Shown: positions 23,657 to 32,934 of the stretch, piece after piece
Numbering within the stretch: the first letter of the stretch is position 1
Layout: the number at the start of each line of letters is the position of its first letter
Source: Lactobacillus sp. UCMA15818
GTDB taxonomy: Bacteria; Bacillota; Bacilli; Lactobacillales; Lactobacillaceae
Direction: 5' to 3'
Assembly (NCBI RefSeq): GCF_030400225.1
Contig: NZ_VJYB01000002.1
Location: forward strand, 314,207-378,206
DNA length: 64,000 nucleotides
The notes under the pieces: generated by a model
Seen by the model: only the letters and a program-made list of their open reading frames with translations
Database searches by the model: none
What the model was told of the DNA's origin: nothing
Made by a program: the position numbers and the translations under genes

Positions 23657-24217
23657 TCACCGCTCAATAATTTTCTTCGCCTTATCAATCACTCCAGCGC
23701 GCCACTTATAGATGGATTGCCTAGATACACCCAGCATCTGCGCCATCTTGGTTATGCTCATACCTGCAACACGATTCGCAAGATACGCTTGTTCCTGCAT
23801 TGAGCACTTCTCCCAGAGCTCTTGGAAGAATGCACTGGCAAGGATCTCACCTTCAAAGTTCAAAGCAAGTGGGTCTGGATGTACGAACTCTTGCCCGGAA
23901 TCTGAATCACCTGCAACCACTAGTGACAGAGGTTCACAGTGTGCTTGCTGTCTAACTTCTTTGCGAATACAGTCGAGCAGGCGCCACTTAATTCGGCGAA
24001 ATGCATATGGACCGAATAACTCTAGATCTTCATGTGAATGTGTTGCAAAGAAGGTCTCGTAAGCATCAACGTATAATAAGCAGCCCTCTTGGTATAGATC
24101 CTGATAATCACTTCTAGAAGGTGCAATTCCCAAACTTTTTAGTACCCCATGGATTAGCTTTGTATTGTTGTCTTGTAACAGATGTTTAAATGCAAAAGTG
24201 GATATCTTATCATTCAT
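23657..24217 (-). CDS. SigH/ComX-like alternative sigma factor
   Basis: 186 residues. Region 2 (DYQDLYQEGCLLYVDAYETF, YAFRRIKWRLLDCIRK) and region 4 HTH (MSITKMAQMLGVSRQSIYKW) of a small sigma-70-type factor. Length and layout fit the SigH/ComX group which turn on competence genes in lactobacilli and streptococci. It is divergent from a ComK-like gene, supporting a competence link. Other small sigma factors or phage RinA-like regulators are possible. Followed by a strong terminator. Confidence 0.7.
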   Translation of the reverse strand: MNDKISTFAFKHLLQDNNTKLIHGVLKSLGIAPSRSDYQDLYQEGCLLYVDAYETFFATHSHEDLELFGPYAFRRIKWRLLDCIRKEVRQQAHCEPLSLVVAGDSDSGQEFVHPDPLALNFEGEILASAFFQELWEKCSMQEQAYLANRVAGMSITKMAQMLGVSRQSIYKWRAGVIDKAKKIIER

Positions 24218-24422
24218 TTTTGAATCACTCCAGTTGATTTGAATTGATTCAAGGCCTTAAATCATCTTCAGAGTACACAAAAATACTGATTCTAGTAACA
24301 TAGAAGAAATGGTTAAATAGGTAGATTAAAATTAATATGGTAATTTATTAGAGCAAACTTTATAATAGAAGTAGAGCGATGTAAGCGATGACAAAAATGA
24401 AAAAGGGTAGAGGGGACAGCAA

Positions 24423-25175
24423 ATGCATCATGAAAAAATTTTATTTCATGGATTCGACCTTGATGAGATTATCTTCAATTCGGAGTTGGATACAAAAGCG
24501 GTGATTAATCCGCAAAGTACGCTTTTTGTTCTTAATTGTCTTAATTACAAAAAGCTGGGATGCAAATCAATCTTGGTTGACAAGTACAGGGGGATTGTCA
24601 GAACTAACAAGGAGACTAAGAAGTTAATTAATCAATTTGTGAACAATCAGGCAGTTAGCTTCTTGGGAACAAGGATGATGGCACAAAGCAAAGAGGGGCT
24701 ACCATACGTCTATGGTAGAAAGGTGATAGTACCAATGTCTGGAGCAACGCAGCATTCGACTGATTGGCTGCTGGTAAATAATACGATTTGCGTCACATTT
24801 ACAGAGAATAAAAGAAATATGACGATGATCTTCAAAGAGTTCTTAGGTGCACCACTAAAGATGGACTTAATGGTTAACAAGATAGTAGTTAAGCGACAGC
24901 TGCGAATAGCTGGAAATATTATGTTGAAGCAATGCGAAGTAGTGGATGAGGTCAATGTTGAATTTCAAGATATTAAACAATCAGATGTCTATAATATTTG
25001 TAGACAGTATTCAGATCAGGAATCTGAATGCAGCTCGCTAAAGAATGAGTTGGATTGGGGAGTCCATTATATTATTGAATCTGTGCTCAAGCATGTTCTA
25101 GGTGATGATGTATCAGAGGGATTAGTTGCAGAGATTGCGAAGGATATTAAGAGAAAAAGCAGGGAAATCATCTAA
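24423..25175 (+). CDS. ComK-like competence regulator
   Basis: 250 residues. The core resembles ComK: a short antiparallel start (SILVDKYRGIVRTNKETKKL), then SFLGTRMMAQ, GRKVIVPM and STDWLLVNNTICV where ComK proteins have the GRKxxT...PIxVxP...WIxxxHI pattern, then a TF-like strand with a TM(T/I)FKEF motif. The C-terminal 60 residues are extra compared with B. subtilis ComK. ComK is a minor-groove-binding activator of DNA-uptake genes. Assignment is by recalled pattern and by its divergent sigma-factor neighbour. GGGGACAGCAA precedes ATG 24423. Confidence 0.6.
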   Translation: MHHEKILFHGFDLDEIIFNSELDTKAVINPQSTLFVLNCLNYKKLGCKSILVDKYRGIVRTNKETKKLINQFVNNQAVSFLGTRMMAQSKEGLPYVYGRKVIVPMSGATQHSTDWLLVNNTICVTFTENKRNMTMIFKEFLGAPLKMDLMVNKIVVKRQLRIAGNIMLKQCEVVDEVNVEFQDIKQSDVYNICRQYSDQESECSSLKNELDWGVHYIIESVLKHVLGDDVSEGLVAEIAKDIKRKSREII

Positions 25176-25265
25176 TGTTAAACCAAAATTTTTTTACAAA
25201 CGGAGGTAGAAAAAAAGTAAGTCAAATGATATTTGTTAGATTAATGTAAAACACAAGATAAACGG

Positions 25266-25296
25266 ATAACATATTACTACAATATGTTATTTTTTT
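25266..25296 (+). terminator. Terminator after the ComK-like gene
   Basis: ATAACATATT / AATATGTTAT perfect stem and a T run. It separates the competence genes from the EPS locus. Confidence 0.85.
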
Positions 25297-25368
25297 GTTC
25301 AATCACAAGCGTTAGTAGGTTTTATGATTTTTTCTATGATTTTTTGGGTATTCTAATTTACTTAAATA

Positions 25369-25378
25369 TGTGTATAAT
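25369..25378 (+). promoter_or_regulatory. Probable EPS cluster promoter (extended -10)
   Basis: TATAAT at 25373-25378 preceded by TGTG; no strong -35. It lies 56 nt before the first EPS gene. Confidence 0.5.
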
Positions 25379-25434
25379 TAAAATGTAATTGTTCTTCTGT
25401 TAGACAGCTTATTTTAGAAGGGGGAGTCGTAGGT

Positions 25435-26112
25435 GTGAATGATGATTTACAAGGAATTAGTTTCAGTAATAGCAGGATTCTTGATCGTGAGAAACTCAGA
25501 AGTCGTCATCTATACCATTTCTGTAAGAGAATCATAGATATGGTGTTAAGTGCCTGCGGGTTGGTAATATTATCTCCAGTGCTTCTAGCAGTTGCTGGAG
25601 GTATTAAACATGAGGAAAAGGGCGGCACAGTTATTTATAGGCAGCAGCGTGTGGGTAAGAACGGTGAATTATTTTCAATATACAAGTTCCGCTCAATGTG
25701 CATGGGTGCCGATAAGAAGCTTGAAGAATTGAAGCAGCTCAATGAAGTTGAGGGTGCGATGTTCAAGCTGCATAATGATCCTCGCGTTACCAAAATTGGC
25801 AAGTTACTTAGAAGAACGAGTCTTGATGAATTACCACAATTATACAATGTCCTAAAGGGTGACATGAGTCTTGTAGGTCCGCGTCCCCCGTTGCCTAATG
25901 AGGTTGCACATTATTCTGAATACGATAAGCAGCGTTTGCTGGTTGTACCAGGCTGTACTGGTCTGTGGCAAGTGAGTGCTAGAAATGAAGTCGGGTTCCA
26001 TGAGATGGTGGAATTGGATCTGCAATATATACAAAAAAGCGGCTTATTGTATGATTTGGCATTAATCTTAAAAACAATAAAAATAATGATAGTTCCGAAT
26101 GGGGCATATTAG
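25435..26112 (+). CDS. Undecaprenyl-phosphate sugar-phosphate transferase (EPS priming)
   Basis: 225 residues. Bacterial sugar transferase: one N-terminal TM helix (about 33-55), then [47 protein letters not shown] and the C-terminal [14 protein letters not shown]. It transfers the first sugar phosphate (often Gal-1-P or Glc-1-P) to undecaprenyl phosphate and so starts the repeat unit. GTG start with AGAAGGGGGAG upstream. First gene of the EPS block. Confidence 0.92.
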   Translation: MNDDLQGISFSNSRILDREKLRSRHLYHFCKRIIDMVLSACGLVILSPVLLAVAGGIKHEEKGGTVIYRQQRVGKNGELFSIYKFRSMCMGADKKLEELKQLNEVEGAMFKLHNDPRVTKIGKLLRRTSLDELPQLYNVLKGDMSLVGPRPPLPNEVAHYSEYDKQRLLVVPGCTGLWQVSARNEVGFHEMVELDLQYIQKSGLLYDLALILKTIKIMIVPNGAY

Positions 26113-26126
26113 AGAAGGCAGAATTT

Positions 26127-26252
26127 ATGAAGATAGGAGTAGCGGGGACTGGATATGTTGGGTTGAGTATTGCCTCATTATTATCACAACATTATGAAGT
26201 AACAGCGGTGGATATTATCCCTGAAAAAGTAAATAGGTTAGCTTTATTTTAA
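26127..26252 (+). pseudogene. Truncated UDP-sugar dehydrogenase (ugd fragment)
   Basis: ATG 26127 reads [20 protein letters not shown] and continues to [14 protein letters not shown], stop TAA 26250. This is the Rossmann N-terminus of UDP-glucose/GDP-mannose dehydrogenases, cut after 41 residues of about 390-400. The break falls just where the sequence turns sharply AT-rich, so it marks a recombination point where the glycosyltransferase block was exchanged. Confidence 0.85.
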
Positions 26253-26417
26253 ACAAAATTGAGAAACTTAGTGAAATTGATTGTTGTAATAGAAAAGATA
26301 AAAAGAGTAATATAGTTGCTTATATTATAGTTGGTTTAAAAATTAAATTAATTTATTTAATTTTTTGTTATCAAATGTTAATTGAGAAATAAAAAATCTA
26401 TTAGGAGCTATTATTGT

Positions 26418-27575
26418 ATGAAAGATGTATTTATTGTTGGTTCTAAAGGTATTCCAGCAAACTATGGTGGATTTGAAACTTTTGTTGATAACTTGGTGAC
26501 TCGAAAAAAAGATAAAAAAATAAAATATCATGTAGCTTGTATGACGTTTAAAAAAGCAAAAAGATATGAGTATAATGGTGCTGATTGTCAACAAATTACA
26601 GTTCCAAATATTGGGGGAGCAAGAGCTATTGTTTATGATCTAAAAGCGCTAAGTTGGGCCTTGAAAATTATTAAACAAAATAATATCAAAAATGGAATTG
26701 TTTATATTCTAGCTTGTCGAGTTGGACCGTTGTTACATTATTATGTTAAAGAATTTCATAAATATGGTTTTAAAATCTGGGTTAATCCAGATGGACATGA
26801 ATGGAAAAGGGAAAAATGGTCATTTCCTGTTCGAAAATATTGGAAATTTTCCGAGAAATTAATGATTAAAAATTCAGATTTTATTATTTGTGATAGTAAG
26901 ACAATTGAAAAGTATATTCAGCGAGAATATTCAAAATATAATCCAAAAACTACATTTATTGCGTACGGTGCAGACATAATTCAATCATTCTTAACTAAAA
27001 AGGACAAATCTGTTAAGGAATGGTATGAGAAAAATAAAGTTATATTAGATAGTTATTTTTTAATTGTTGGGCGGTTTGTACCTGAAAATAATTTTGAGAT
27101 AATGATTCGAGAGTTTATGAATAGTAATATTGAGGAAGATTTGATTATAGTTACTAATGTTGAAAAAAATAAGTTTTATGAAAATTTGAAACGGAAAACA
27201 CATTTTGAAAAAGATCCACGAATTAAATTTGTTGGAACGGTGTATGACCAGCAACTGCTAAAATTTATTAGGGAACATGCTATGGCGTATGTACATGGTC
27301 ATTCTGTTGGGGGAACAAATCCTTCATTGCTGGAAGCTTTAGCTAGCACAAAACTAAACTTATTATATGATATTGGGTTTAATAGAGAAGTGGGAAGAGA
27401 TGGGGCATTTTATTGGTCTGAATCAAAGGGTTCTTTAGGCAACCTTTTAAATCTTACAATATCGTTACATGAAAAGGAAATTATGGATAAAAATTCAGTA
27501 AGCAAAAAAATAATATTAGATTCTTATTCTTGGGAAAAAATAGTTGATGAGTATGAGCTATATATAGAATTATAA
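26418..27575 (+). CDS. DUF1972-type rhamnosyl/glycosyltransferase (GT4-like)
   Basis: 385 residues. Starts MKDVFIVGSKGIPANYGGFE, the hallmark of the DUF1972 + GT4 transferases (WchF/Cps2T type, often adding rhamnose as the second sugar). The C-terminal nucleotide-sugar domain has VGRFVPENNFEIMI, KFVGTVYD and VHGHSVGGTNPSLLEALA. Start ATG 26418 has TAGGAGC 8 nt upstream; an earlier in-frame ATG has no ribosome site. Cytosolic side of the membrane; follows the priming transferase. AT-rich, like the next eight genes. Confidence 0.88.
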   Translation: MKDVFIVGSKGIPANYGGFETFVDNLVTRKKDKKIKYHVACMTFKKAKRYEYNGADCQQITVPNIGGARAIVYDLKALSWALKIIKQNNIKNGIVYILACRVGPLLHYYVKEFHKYGFKIWVNPDGHEWKREKWSFPVRKYWKFSEKLMIKNSDFIICDSKTIEKYIQREYSKYNPKTTFIAYGADIIQSFLTKKDKSVKEWYEKNKVILDSYFLIVGRFVPENNFEIMIREFMNSNIEEDLIIVTNVEKNKFYENLKRKTHFEKDPRIKFVGTVYDQQLLKFIREHAMAYVHGHSVGGTNPSLLEALASTKLNLLYDIGFNREVGRDGAFYWSESKGSLGNLLNLTISLHEKEIMDKNSVSKKIILDSYSWEKIVDEYELYIEL

Positions 27576-27606
27576 ATAGTTATATTAAAAAAGGAGTAAG
27601 TTTTTA

Positions 27607-28560
27607 ATGAATGATTTTTTGAAATTTTTTAAAAAAATTGATGGTTTTGACGTGATAAGAAAGACAATATATAATCATATCTTTTTCCGTACTTGTATTC
27701 TGTTACTTATTTCAGGGCCTTCAAAAAAATCATTGGAAATTACACGCTTATTTATTCAAAATAAAATAGTTTGTAAATTAAGAAGAAAATACAAAAGTTA
27801 TATATTGGGTGAAAAAGAAAAAATTTCAATGAGCGGAGATATTCAACGTAGTGAATGTAGAAAAATATGGTTTTTTTGGGCACAAGGAATTGAAAATGCC
27901 CCTGTAATTGTTAAAAAATGCTATGAGTCACTATGTGAAAATTTAAAGAACAGGAATATAGTAGTTTTAGATGAATATAATTATAAAAAGTATATTAGTT
28001 TTCCAAATTATATTCAGAGGAAAATTGATACAGGGATAATAACAAAAACTCATATATCTGATTTGCTAAGAGTTGCTTTATTATCTGAATACGGTGGAAC
28101 TTGGATTGATGCAACGGTTTATTGTTCTGGTGATAATTATGAAAATTATATGTTTGACTCTGATTTATTTGTTTTTAGTTCATTAAAACCAGGACTTGAT
28201 GGGAAGTCAACTCAAATTTCAAGTTGGTTTATTACTTCATCGCCTAAAAATCCTATCATTTTGTTAACCAAAAAATTGCTCTATAGATACTGGTTGTCGA
28301 ATAATAAGATGATTGATTATTTTCTTCTTCATGATATGTTTCAATTAGCTATTGAAACATATCATGAAGAATGGGGAAAAATAGTTCCATTTGATAATTC
28401 TACACCTCACATTTTATTGCTCCGCCTGTTTGATAAGTATGACGAAAAGACATGGGCGGCTATAAAGAAGAGGACCTCATTTCATAAATTGAGTTATAAA
28501 TTCAACTTAGAATCAATGGATACCTACGATACTTATTATGAAAGAATAATTAAATTATAA
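27607..28560 (+). CDS. Capsular polysaccharide glycosyltransferase (GT32-like)
   Basis: 317 residues. Contains KIWFFWAQGIENAPVIVKKC near residue 85-105 and HISDLLRVALLSEYGGTWID with the DxD-like region, the signature of Caps_synth/GT32 proteins. GDP- or UDP-sugar dependent; acceptor unknown. AAGGAGTAAG precedes ATG 27607. Lies 31 nt after the DUF1972 gene, same operon. Confidence 0.85.
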   Translation: MNDFLKFFKKIDGFDVIRKTIYNHIFFRTCILLLISGPSKKSLEITRLFIQNKIVCKLRRKYKSYILGEKEKISMSGDIQRSECRKIWFFWAQGIENAPVIVKKCYESLCENLKNRNIVVLDEYNYKKYISFPNYIQRKIDTGIITKTHISDLLRVALLSEYGGTWIDATVYCSGDNYENYMFDSDLFVFSSLKPGLDGKSTQISSWFITSSPKNPIILLTKKLLYRYWLSNNKMIDYFLLHDMFQLAIETYHEEWGKIVPFDNSTPHILLLRLFDKYDEKTWAAIKKRTSFHKLSYKFNLESMDTYDTYYERIIKL

Positions 28561-28639
28561 CCAAAGCATAGAACAAATCATTTATTTAAAAATATTTTGC
28601 CGGTATTTAGGCTTTATGCTAGTTTAGAAGGAGAAAAAA

Positions 28640-29611
28640 GTGGATCTTTCAATTATAGTTCCAATTTACAATACTGAAAATGAAAAGCTAATAAGATGTT
28701 TAAAGTCATTAACTAAATTTAAGAATATATCTTTCGAAGTGCTAATGATCAATGATGGATCCTTATCATACATAGAGACTATTTGTGCCAAATTCACTAA
28801 AAACAATTCAAATTTTAATTATTTGTGGAAGGAAAATGGTGGAGTAAGTAGTGCAAGAAATTATGGATTGAAATGTGCACAGGGAGAATACGTACTTTTT
28901 GTGGATGCTGATGATTTTATATGGGCAGATAAAATAGAAAAGAGTTATCTTAGAGGTGATTTCATCATTTTTGATACTTTAAAAAAAAATCATGTAAAAC
29001 AACCTATTTTCAAAAATAATTATACTGGGAAAATAGAAAAAATAGAGTTGGTAAAAGCAGTAACAACTACAGATTTGCTAAATGGTATTGCGGGTAAAAT
29101 TATTAAAAAAAAATCCTTTTCTGAATTGAAATTAAATGAGAATTTGGTAACAGGAGAAGACTTAGATTTTGTTATAAGAATTATCAAAAAATCAAAGTAT
29201 GTATTATACATTAAAGAATACATGTATATGTATGAATATGATTCTAAGAGTGCAAAAAAAAGACTTACTGAACAACCGTATAAATTTTTAATGTCTATTA
29301 TGAAAAATTATAAAGATCGTTTAAAATTAATAGATATGTATTTGTGCAATGAAAAACACAAAAGAAATTTTGTTAGAAAAACAAATAATATTTTTATGAA
29401 CAAAATTGTGGGTTTTATGTATTCTCTATATCTTGAAAAAATAGACGGGAAATTATTCAAAAGAATTATATATAGTGTATGTATAACCATTAACTGGAAT
29501 GAGTTGTGTGTTTTTTCAAAAGAATTTTTAATATGGAATCTGATTATAAATAAAAAATGGGATTTTCTTGTGTGTCTTTTTAAATATAGAAAAATTGTAA
29601 TGGGGGATTGA
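28640..29611 (+). CDS. GT2-family glycosyltransferase
   Basis: 323 residues. GT-A fold: LSIIVPIYNTENEKLIRCLK, MINDGS, NGGVSSARNYGLKCAQGEYV and the DxD in VDADDF. The catalytic acidic motif TGEDLDFVIRI is also present. GTG start with AGAAGGAG upstream. Adds one sugar of the EPS repeat; specificity not predictable. The C-terminal third is Lys/Ile-rich and may be membrane-associated. Confidence 0.88.
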   Translation: MDLSIIVPIYNTENEKLIRCLKSLTKFKNISFEVLMINDGSLSYIETICAKFTKNNSNFNYLWKENGGVSSARNYGLKCAQGEYVLFVDADDFIWADKIEKSYLRGDFIIFDTLKKNHVKQPIFKNNYTGKIEKIELVKAVTTTDLLNGIAGKIIKKKSFSELKLNENLVTGEDLDFVIRIIKKSKYVLYIKEYMYMYEYDSKSAKKRLTEQPYKFLMSIMKNYKDRLKLIDMYLCNEKHKRNFVRKTNNIFMNKIVGFMYSLYLEKIDGKLFKRIIYSVCITINWNELCVFSKEFLIWNLIINKKWDFLVCLFKYRKIVMGD

Positions 29612-29615
29612 ACTA

Positions 29616-30575
29616 ATGGAAACAGTTACAGTTTTAATTGTTACATATAATAGAAGTGACTGTTTAATAAAACTTCTTAAATCTTTACTTATTCAAAGTT
29701 ACAAATTAGAGAGAATTGTGATTTTTGATAATAATTCAACAGATAAAACAACATGTAAGCTTCAAAAAAATGGCTATATAAAATCGTCAATTGTTGAGAA
29801 AAACAAATTATATATAAATAAGAAGGATAATGTAGAAACCATTTACCTAAAAAGTTCTAAAAATACTGGTGGCTCTGGTGGATTTTATTCTGGTATGAAA
29901 ATGGCTAACAGTTTTGGCTCTGATTATATTTGGTGTATGGATGATGACGTATTGCCAGATGAGGGTTGCTTAAATGAAATGTTGTCATCCTTCGACAAAA
30001 ATGTTGGAATTGTAATTCCAAATAGGAGTGATAATTATTTTAGCGATAATGCTATAGTGGACTTTAATTTGAAAAATCCTTTTTTGTTTAGACTTGGAAT
30101 GCAAAAGAGGATTATTAGTAGTAGTGATATTGGCGATAATTCAATTGAAGTAGTTGATATGCCTTTTGAAGGTCCATTAATTAAGTCTGATATTATAAAC
30201 AAAGTTGGTTATCCTAATAAAGACTTCTTTATTTTGTTTGATGACACTGAGTATGCATATCGGTGTCGCAAATATGGGCTGATTATTTTTAATACAAGAG
30301 CTCATTTGCATAGGCAAATACGACCAGTTGTAACTTTTCCAAAAAAGAAACGTATGAACTGGAAAGATTATTATTTCTATAGAAACCAATTCTTTTTTGA
30401 GAAAAAATATGGTGAGAATTTTGCTGTAAGGAATGTAAGAAATTTTTTTTTAGTAATAGATTTATCCGTACGAGCTATTGCTTTACGTAAGTGGTCAAAT
30501 TTGAGAATCATATATTTAGCATATTTAAATGGTGTGGCAGGTAATTTAGGTGATAACTTTAAAGGGAAAAAATAA
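29616..30575 (+). CDS. GT2 glycosyltransferase, GlfT2/rhamnosyltransferase-like
   Basis: 319 residues. TVLIVTYNRSDCLIKLLKSL, FDNNSTDKT, the characteristic KNTGGSGGFYSGMK, and WCMDDDVLPDE. NTGGSGGF and DDD-V/I patterns are typical of galactofuranosyl- and rhamnosyltransferases. It starts 4 nt after the previous stop and ends 2 nt before wzy, so it is tightly coupled. The sugar is a guess: galactofuranose would need UDP-galactopyranose mutase (glf), which is not in the window. Confidence 0.87.
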   Translation: METVTVLIVTYNRSDCLIKLLKSLLIQSYKLERIVIFDNNSTDKTTCKLQKNGYIKSSIVEKNKLYINKKDNVETIYLKSSKNTGGSGGFYSGMKMANSFGSDYIWCMDDDVLPDEGCLNEMLSSFDKNVGIVIPNRSDNYFSDNAIVDFNLKNPFLFRLGMQKRIISSSDIGDNSIEVVDMPFEGPLIKSDIINKVGYPNKDFFILFDDTEYAYRCRKYGLIIFNTRAHLHRQIRPVVTFPKKKRMNWKDYYFYRNQFFFEKKYGENFAVRNVRNFFLVIDLSVRAIALRKWSNLRIIYLAYLNGVAGNLGDNFKGKK

Positions 30576-30577
30576 AT

Positions 30578-31807
30578 ATGAAAATAAAAATTTCAAATAT
30601 ATATATATTTATCATCTACATTATATTAACTTTTAATTTAGGTATTTTTTACTTTAAAGAGATCCCAAATTTATCATTATATGTTTCTTCAGTATTAACA
30701 GTTATAATCTTTGTATTATTTCTAATTTTTGAAAAAAAAGGTAAAAATATTGCTAAAAAAAGGTCAATTGAATTGATCTATCTGATAGTTCTTTATGGTT
30801 ACTTAATATTTCAATTTCTCAGATCACAAGTATACAGTACAACAAATATTTTTACGGCAATGTATGTTTTATTGCCTTATCTGTACCTTTTACTTGTATT
30901 TCCTATTAAAGAAGTAATTGCTCGTAAGGGATTAATTAAGATTTTAAAAAATATTGCTTTTTACGATTTAATAGCAACTTCTTTTAGATTTTTTATTTGG
31001 TACTTGTATAATTATCATTCAAGCAGTTTTTTTTCTATTTTATTTGATCAAAATGGGAGGGAATGGACTAAATCGAATGGAAGTATTAGATTAGCAGCAA
31101 CTGCTTTTAATGGAATTTCATTTGTTCTTTTTGCTTATATATTAATGAATAGTAAAAAAATGAAGAATAAGTTAATGTCAATGTTAGGCATTATTATTTT
31201 AGGCTTGTATGCATGTTTTGTATATATGTCTAGAAGTCAGCTGATTAGTTATTTTATCGTTCTATTAATAATGTATTTTGTAAAAAATATCCATTCTAGA
31301 AGTGCTGTTTTGTCATACATGCTTATGTGCATATGGCTAGTATTTCTTTTCTACACACCTTTTCTACAAAATTTTTTAAATTCATTTAGTTTAGGTAGCT
31401 CTCAAGGAAGTTCTACATATGCTCGCTTTTTAGAACTGCAGTATTTTAGTGGATTAATGAAAGAAAAATATTTTGGTGTTTTTTTTGGAATTGGAATTTT
31501 AAATGATTCTAATTCTTTAAATGCTTTAAAGTTTTACTTGTCAGATCTTGGAATTATTGGACAATATTTTCGTTATGGAATAATAGGTATAATTATTTTT
31601 TGTTATCCTTTCATTATGGCTTTTTCTAAGAGATATTTAGGAAGAAAGTCTTGTTTCAATTTGTTAACAATTGGGACTTTGTGTTACACAATTTTGGCAT
31701 CATTTATGTCACAAAGTATCTTTGATAATGTACGAATAATAGCTCTACCATTCTTATTAGCCATTATTTGGTCGGAGAAGCCATATCAAGCTATTACTAA
31801 AAAATAA
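30578..31807 (+). CDS. wzy: EPS repeat-unit polymerase (Wzy)
   Basis: 409 residues, about 10-11 TM helices with a larger outer loop, very AT-rich and without strong sequence motifs, as is usual for Wzy. SRSQLISYFIVLL and FLELQYFSGLMKEKYFGVFF resemble the conserved Arg-containing loops of O-antigen polymerases. It polymerises lipid-linked repeat units on the outer face. No matching Wzx flippase is found among the neighbours. Confidence 0.82.
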   Translation: MKIKISNIYIFIIYIILTFNLGIFYFKEIPNLSLYVSSVLTVIIFVLFLIFEKKGKNIAKKRSIELIYLIVLYGYLIFQFLRSQVYSTTNIFTAMYVLLPYLYLLLVFPIKEVIARKGLIKILKNIAFYDLIATSFRFFIWYLYNYHSSSFFSILFDQNGREWTKSNGSIRLAATAFNGISFVLFAYILMNSKKMKNKLMSMLGIIILGLYACFVYMSRSQLISYFIVLLIMYFVKNIHSRSAVLSYMLMCIWLVFLFYTPFLQNFLNSFSLGSSQGSSTYARFLELQYFSGLMKEKYFGVFFGIGILNDSNSLNALKFYLSDLGIIGQYFRYGIIGIIIFCYPFIMAFSKRYLGRKSCFNLLTIGTLCYTILASFMSQSIFDNVRIIALPFLLAIIWSEKPYQAITKK

Positions 31808-32012
31808 TATTAGAGTTACTTGTATAGCTAGCATGTGATTGGTACTTTAGATAATTGGTCATAAGTCAAAAATGTAATTTAATTACGGGGAAAATAATTC
31901 TATATCAATTGATTAAAGGCAATGATAATTAGACGTTATACTGTAGTACTTAACAAGCAAAGTAATATTTGATTGGTGGGTCAAATCATAATAATATGAG
32001 GAGAAATTAAAG

Positions 32013-32870
32013 GTGAAATTAATAAAATTAGAAGGTCATTCTCTGAAAAAATATCAAAATGCAGTTTTGAGTGTAGCTGTAGACGTTATAGAAGTGTTAG
32101 AAAAAGAACATATTAAGTACAGCCTTACTGGTGGAAGTGCGCTTGGTGCGGTAAGGCATAAGGGATTTATTCCATGGGACGATGATATTGATATAAATAT
32201 CCCAAGGGAGGATTATAACAAACTTTTACGGGTTTTTGATAAGTATTTAGGGAATGATTATTACATACAGACTCCTTTAAATTCTCCGCAAATTGGACTA
32301 TTATTAACGCAAATTAGAAAAAAAAATACAATTGCTAAAAGAAAATATGACCTTTATGAGGACGAAAAGAAATGTGGTATTTCAATTGATTTATACGTAG
32401 TCGAAAATGTTTTTAATAATAAATCTCTTCGGTGGATACAAACTTATTTTAGCCTTTTCTTTGCTTTCATTGTGTCATGCAATAGATCATTTAAGAATAG
32501 GGGAATACCTAAACAAGTTTTTAATGAGGAATCTAGGAAGTTAAAATATGGTGTATTAAAATACATCATAGGTTTTTTATCACAAATATTACCATTGACA
32601 ATCTACATTAAATTGTCAAACGTTTTTTTTTCGTTATGTAAAAACAATAAATCAAAATATGTATCCGTACCTTCTGGTAGAAAACATTTTAATGGAGAGC
32701 TGGATTTGAGAGAAAACCTGTGCAAATACAGAAAGTGTAGATTTGAGAATGAGTTTTTTAACATTCCATTTTATGCCGAAAAATATCTAGAAAAATTTTA
32801 TGGCAATTATATGAAAATTCCCTTGGAAGAAAAAAGAGAACAGCATATTTTTTTAAAATTAGAATATTAA
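32013..32870 (+). CDS. LicD-family phosphotransferase
   Basis: 285 residues. YSLTGGSALGAVRHKGFIPW and DDDIDINIPREDY are the nucleotidyltransferase-fold motifs of LicD/FKTN proteins, which transfer a phospho-alcohol (phosphocholine, ribitol or glycerol phosphate) from a CDP-linked donor to a glycan. The next gene encodes a cytidylyltransferase, which fits such a donor. GTG start with GAGGAGAAATTAAAG upstream. A 205-nt spacer after wzy could contain an internal promoter. Confidence 0.87.
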   Translation: MKLIKLEGHSLKKYQNAVLSVAVDVIEVLEKEHIKYSLTGGSALGAVRHKGFIPWDDDIDINIPREDYNKLLRVFDKYLGNDYYIQTPLNSPQIGLLLTQIRKKNTIAKRKYDLYEDEKKCGISIDLYVVENVFNNKSLRWIQTYFSLFFAFIVSCNRSFKNRGIPKQVFNEESRKLKYGVLKYIIGFLSQILPLTIYIKLSNVFFSLCKNNKSKYVSVPSGRKHFNGELDLRENLCKYRKCRFENEFFNIPFYAEKYLEKFYGNYMKIPLEEKREQHIFLKLEY

Positions 32871-32934
32871 GTAAAATAAATTTTTAGTTGGAGTTTAAAT
32901 TTGTCTCAAAAACATTAAAAATAGGGGATGCGAA

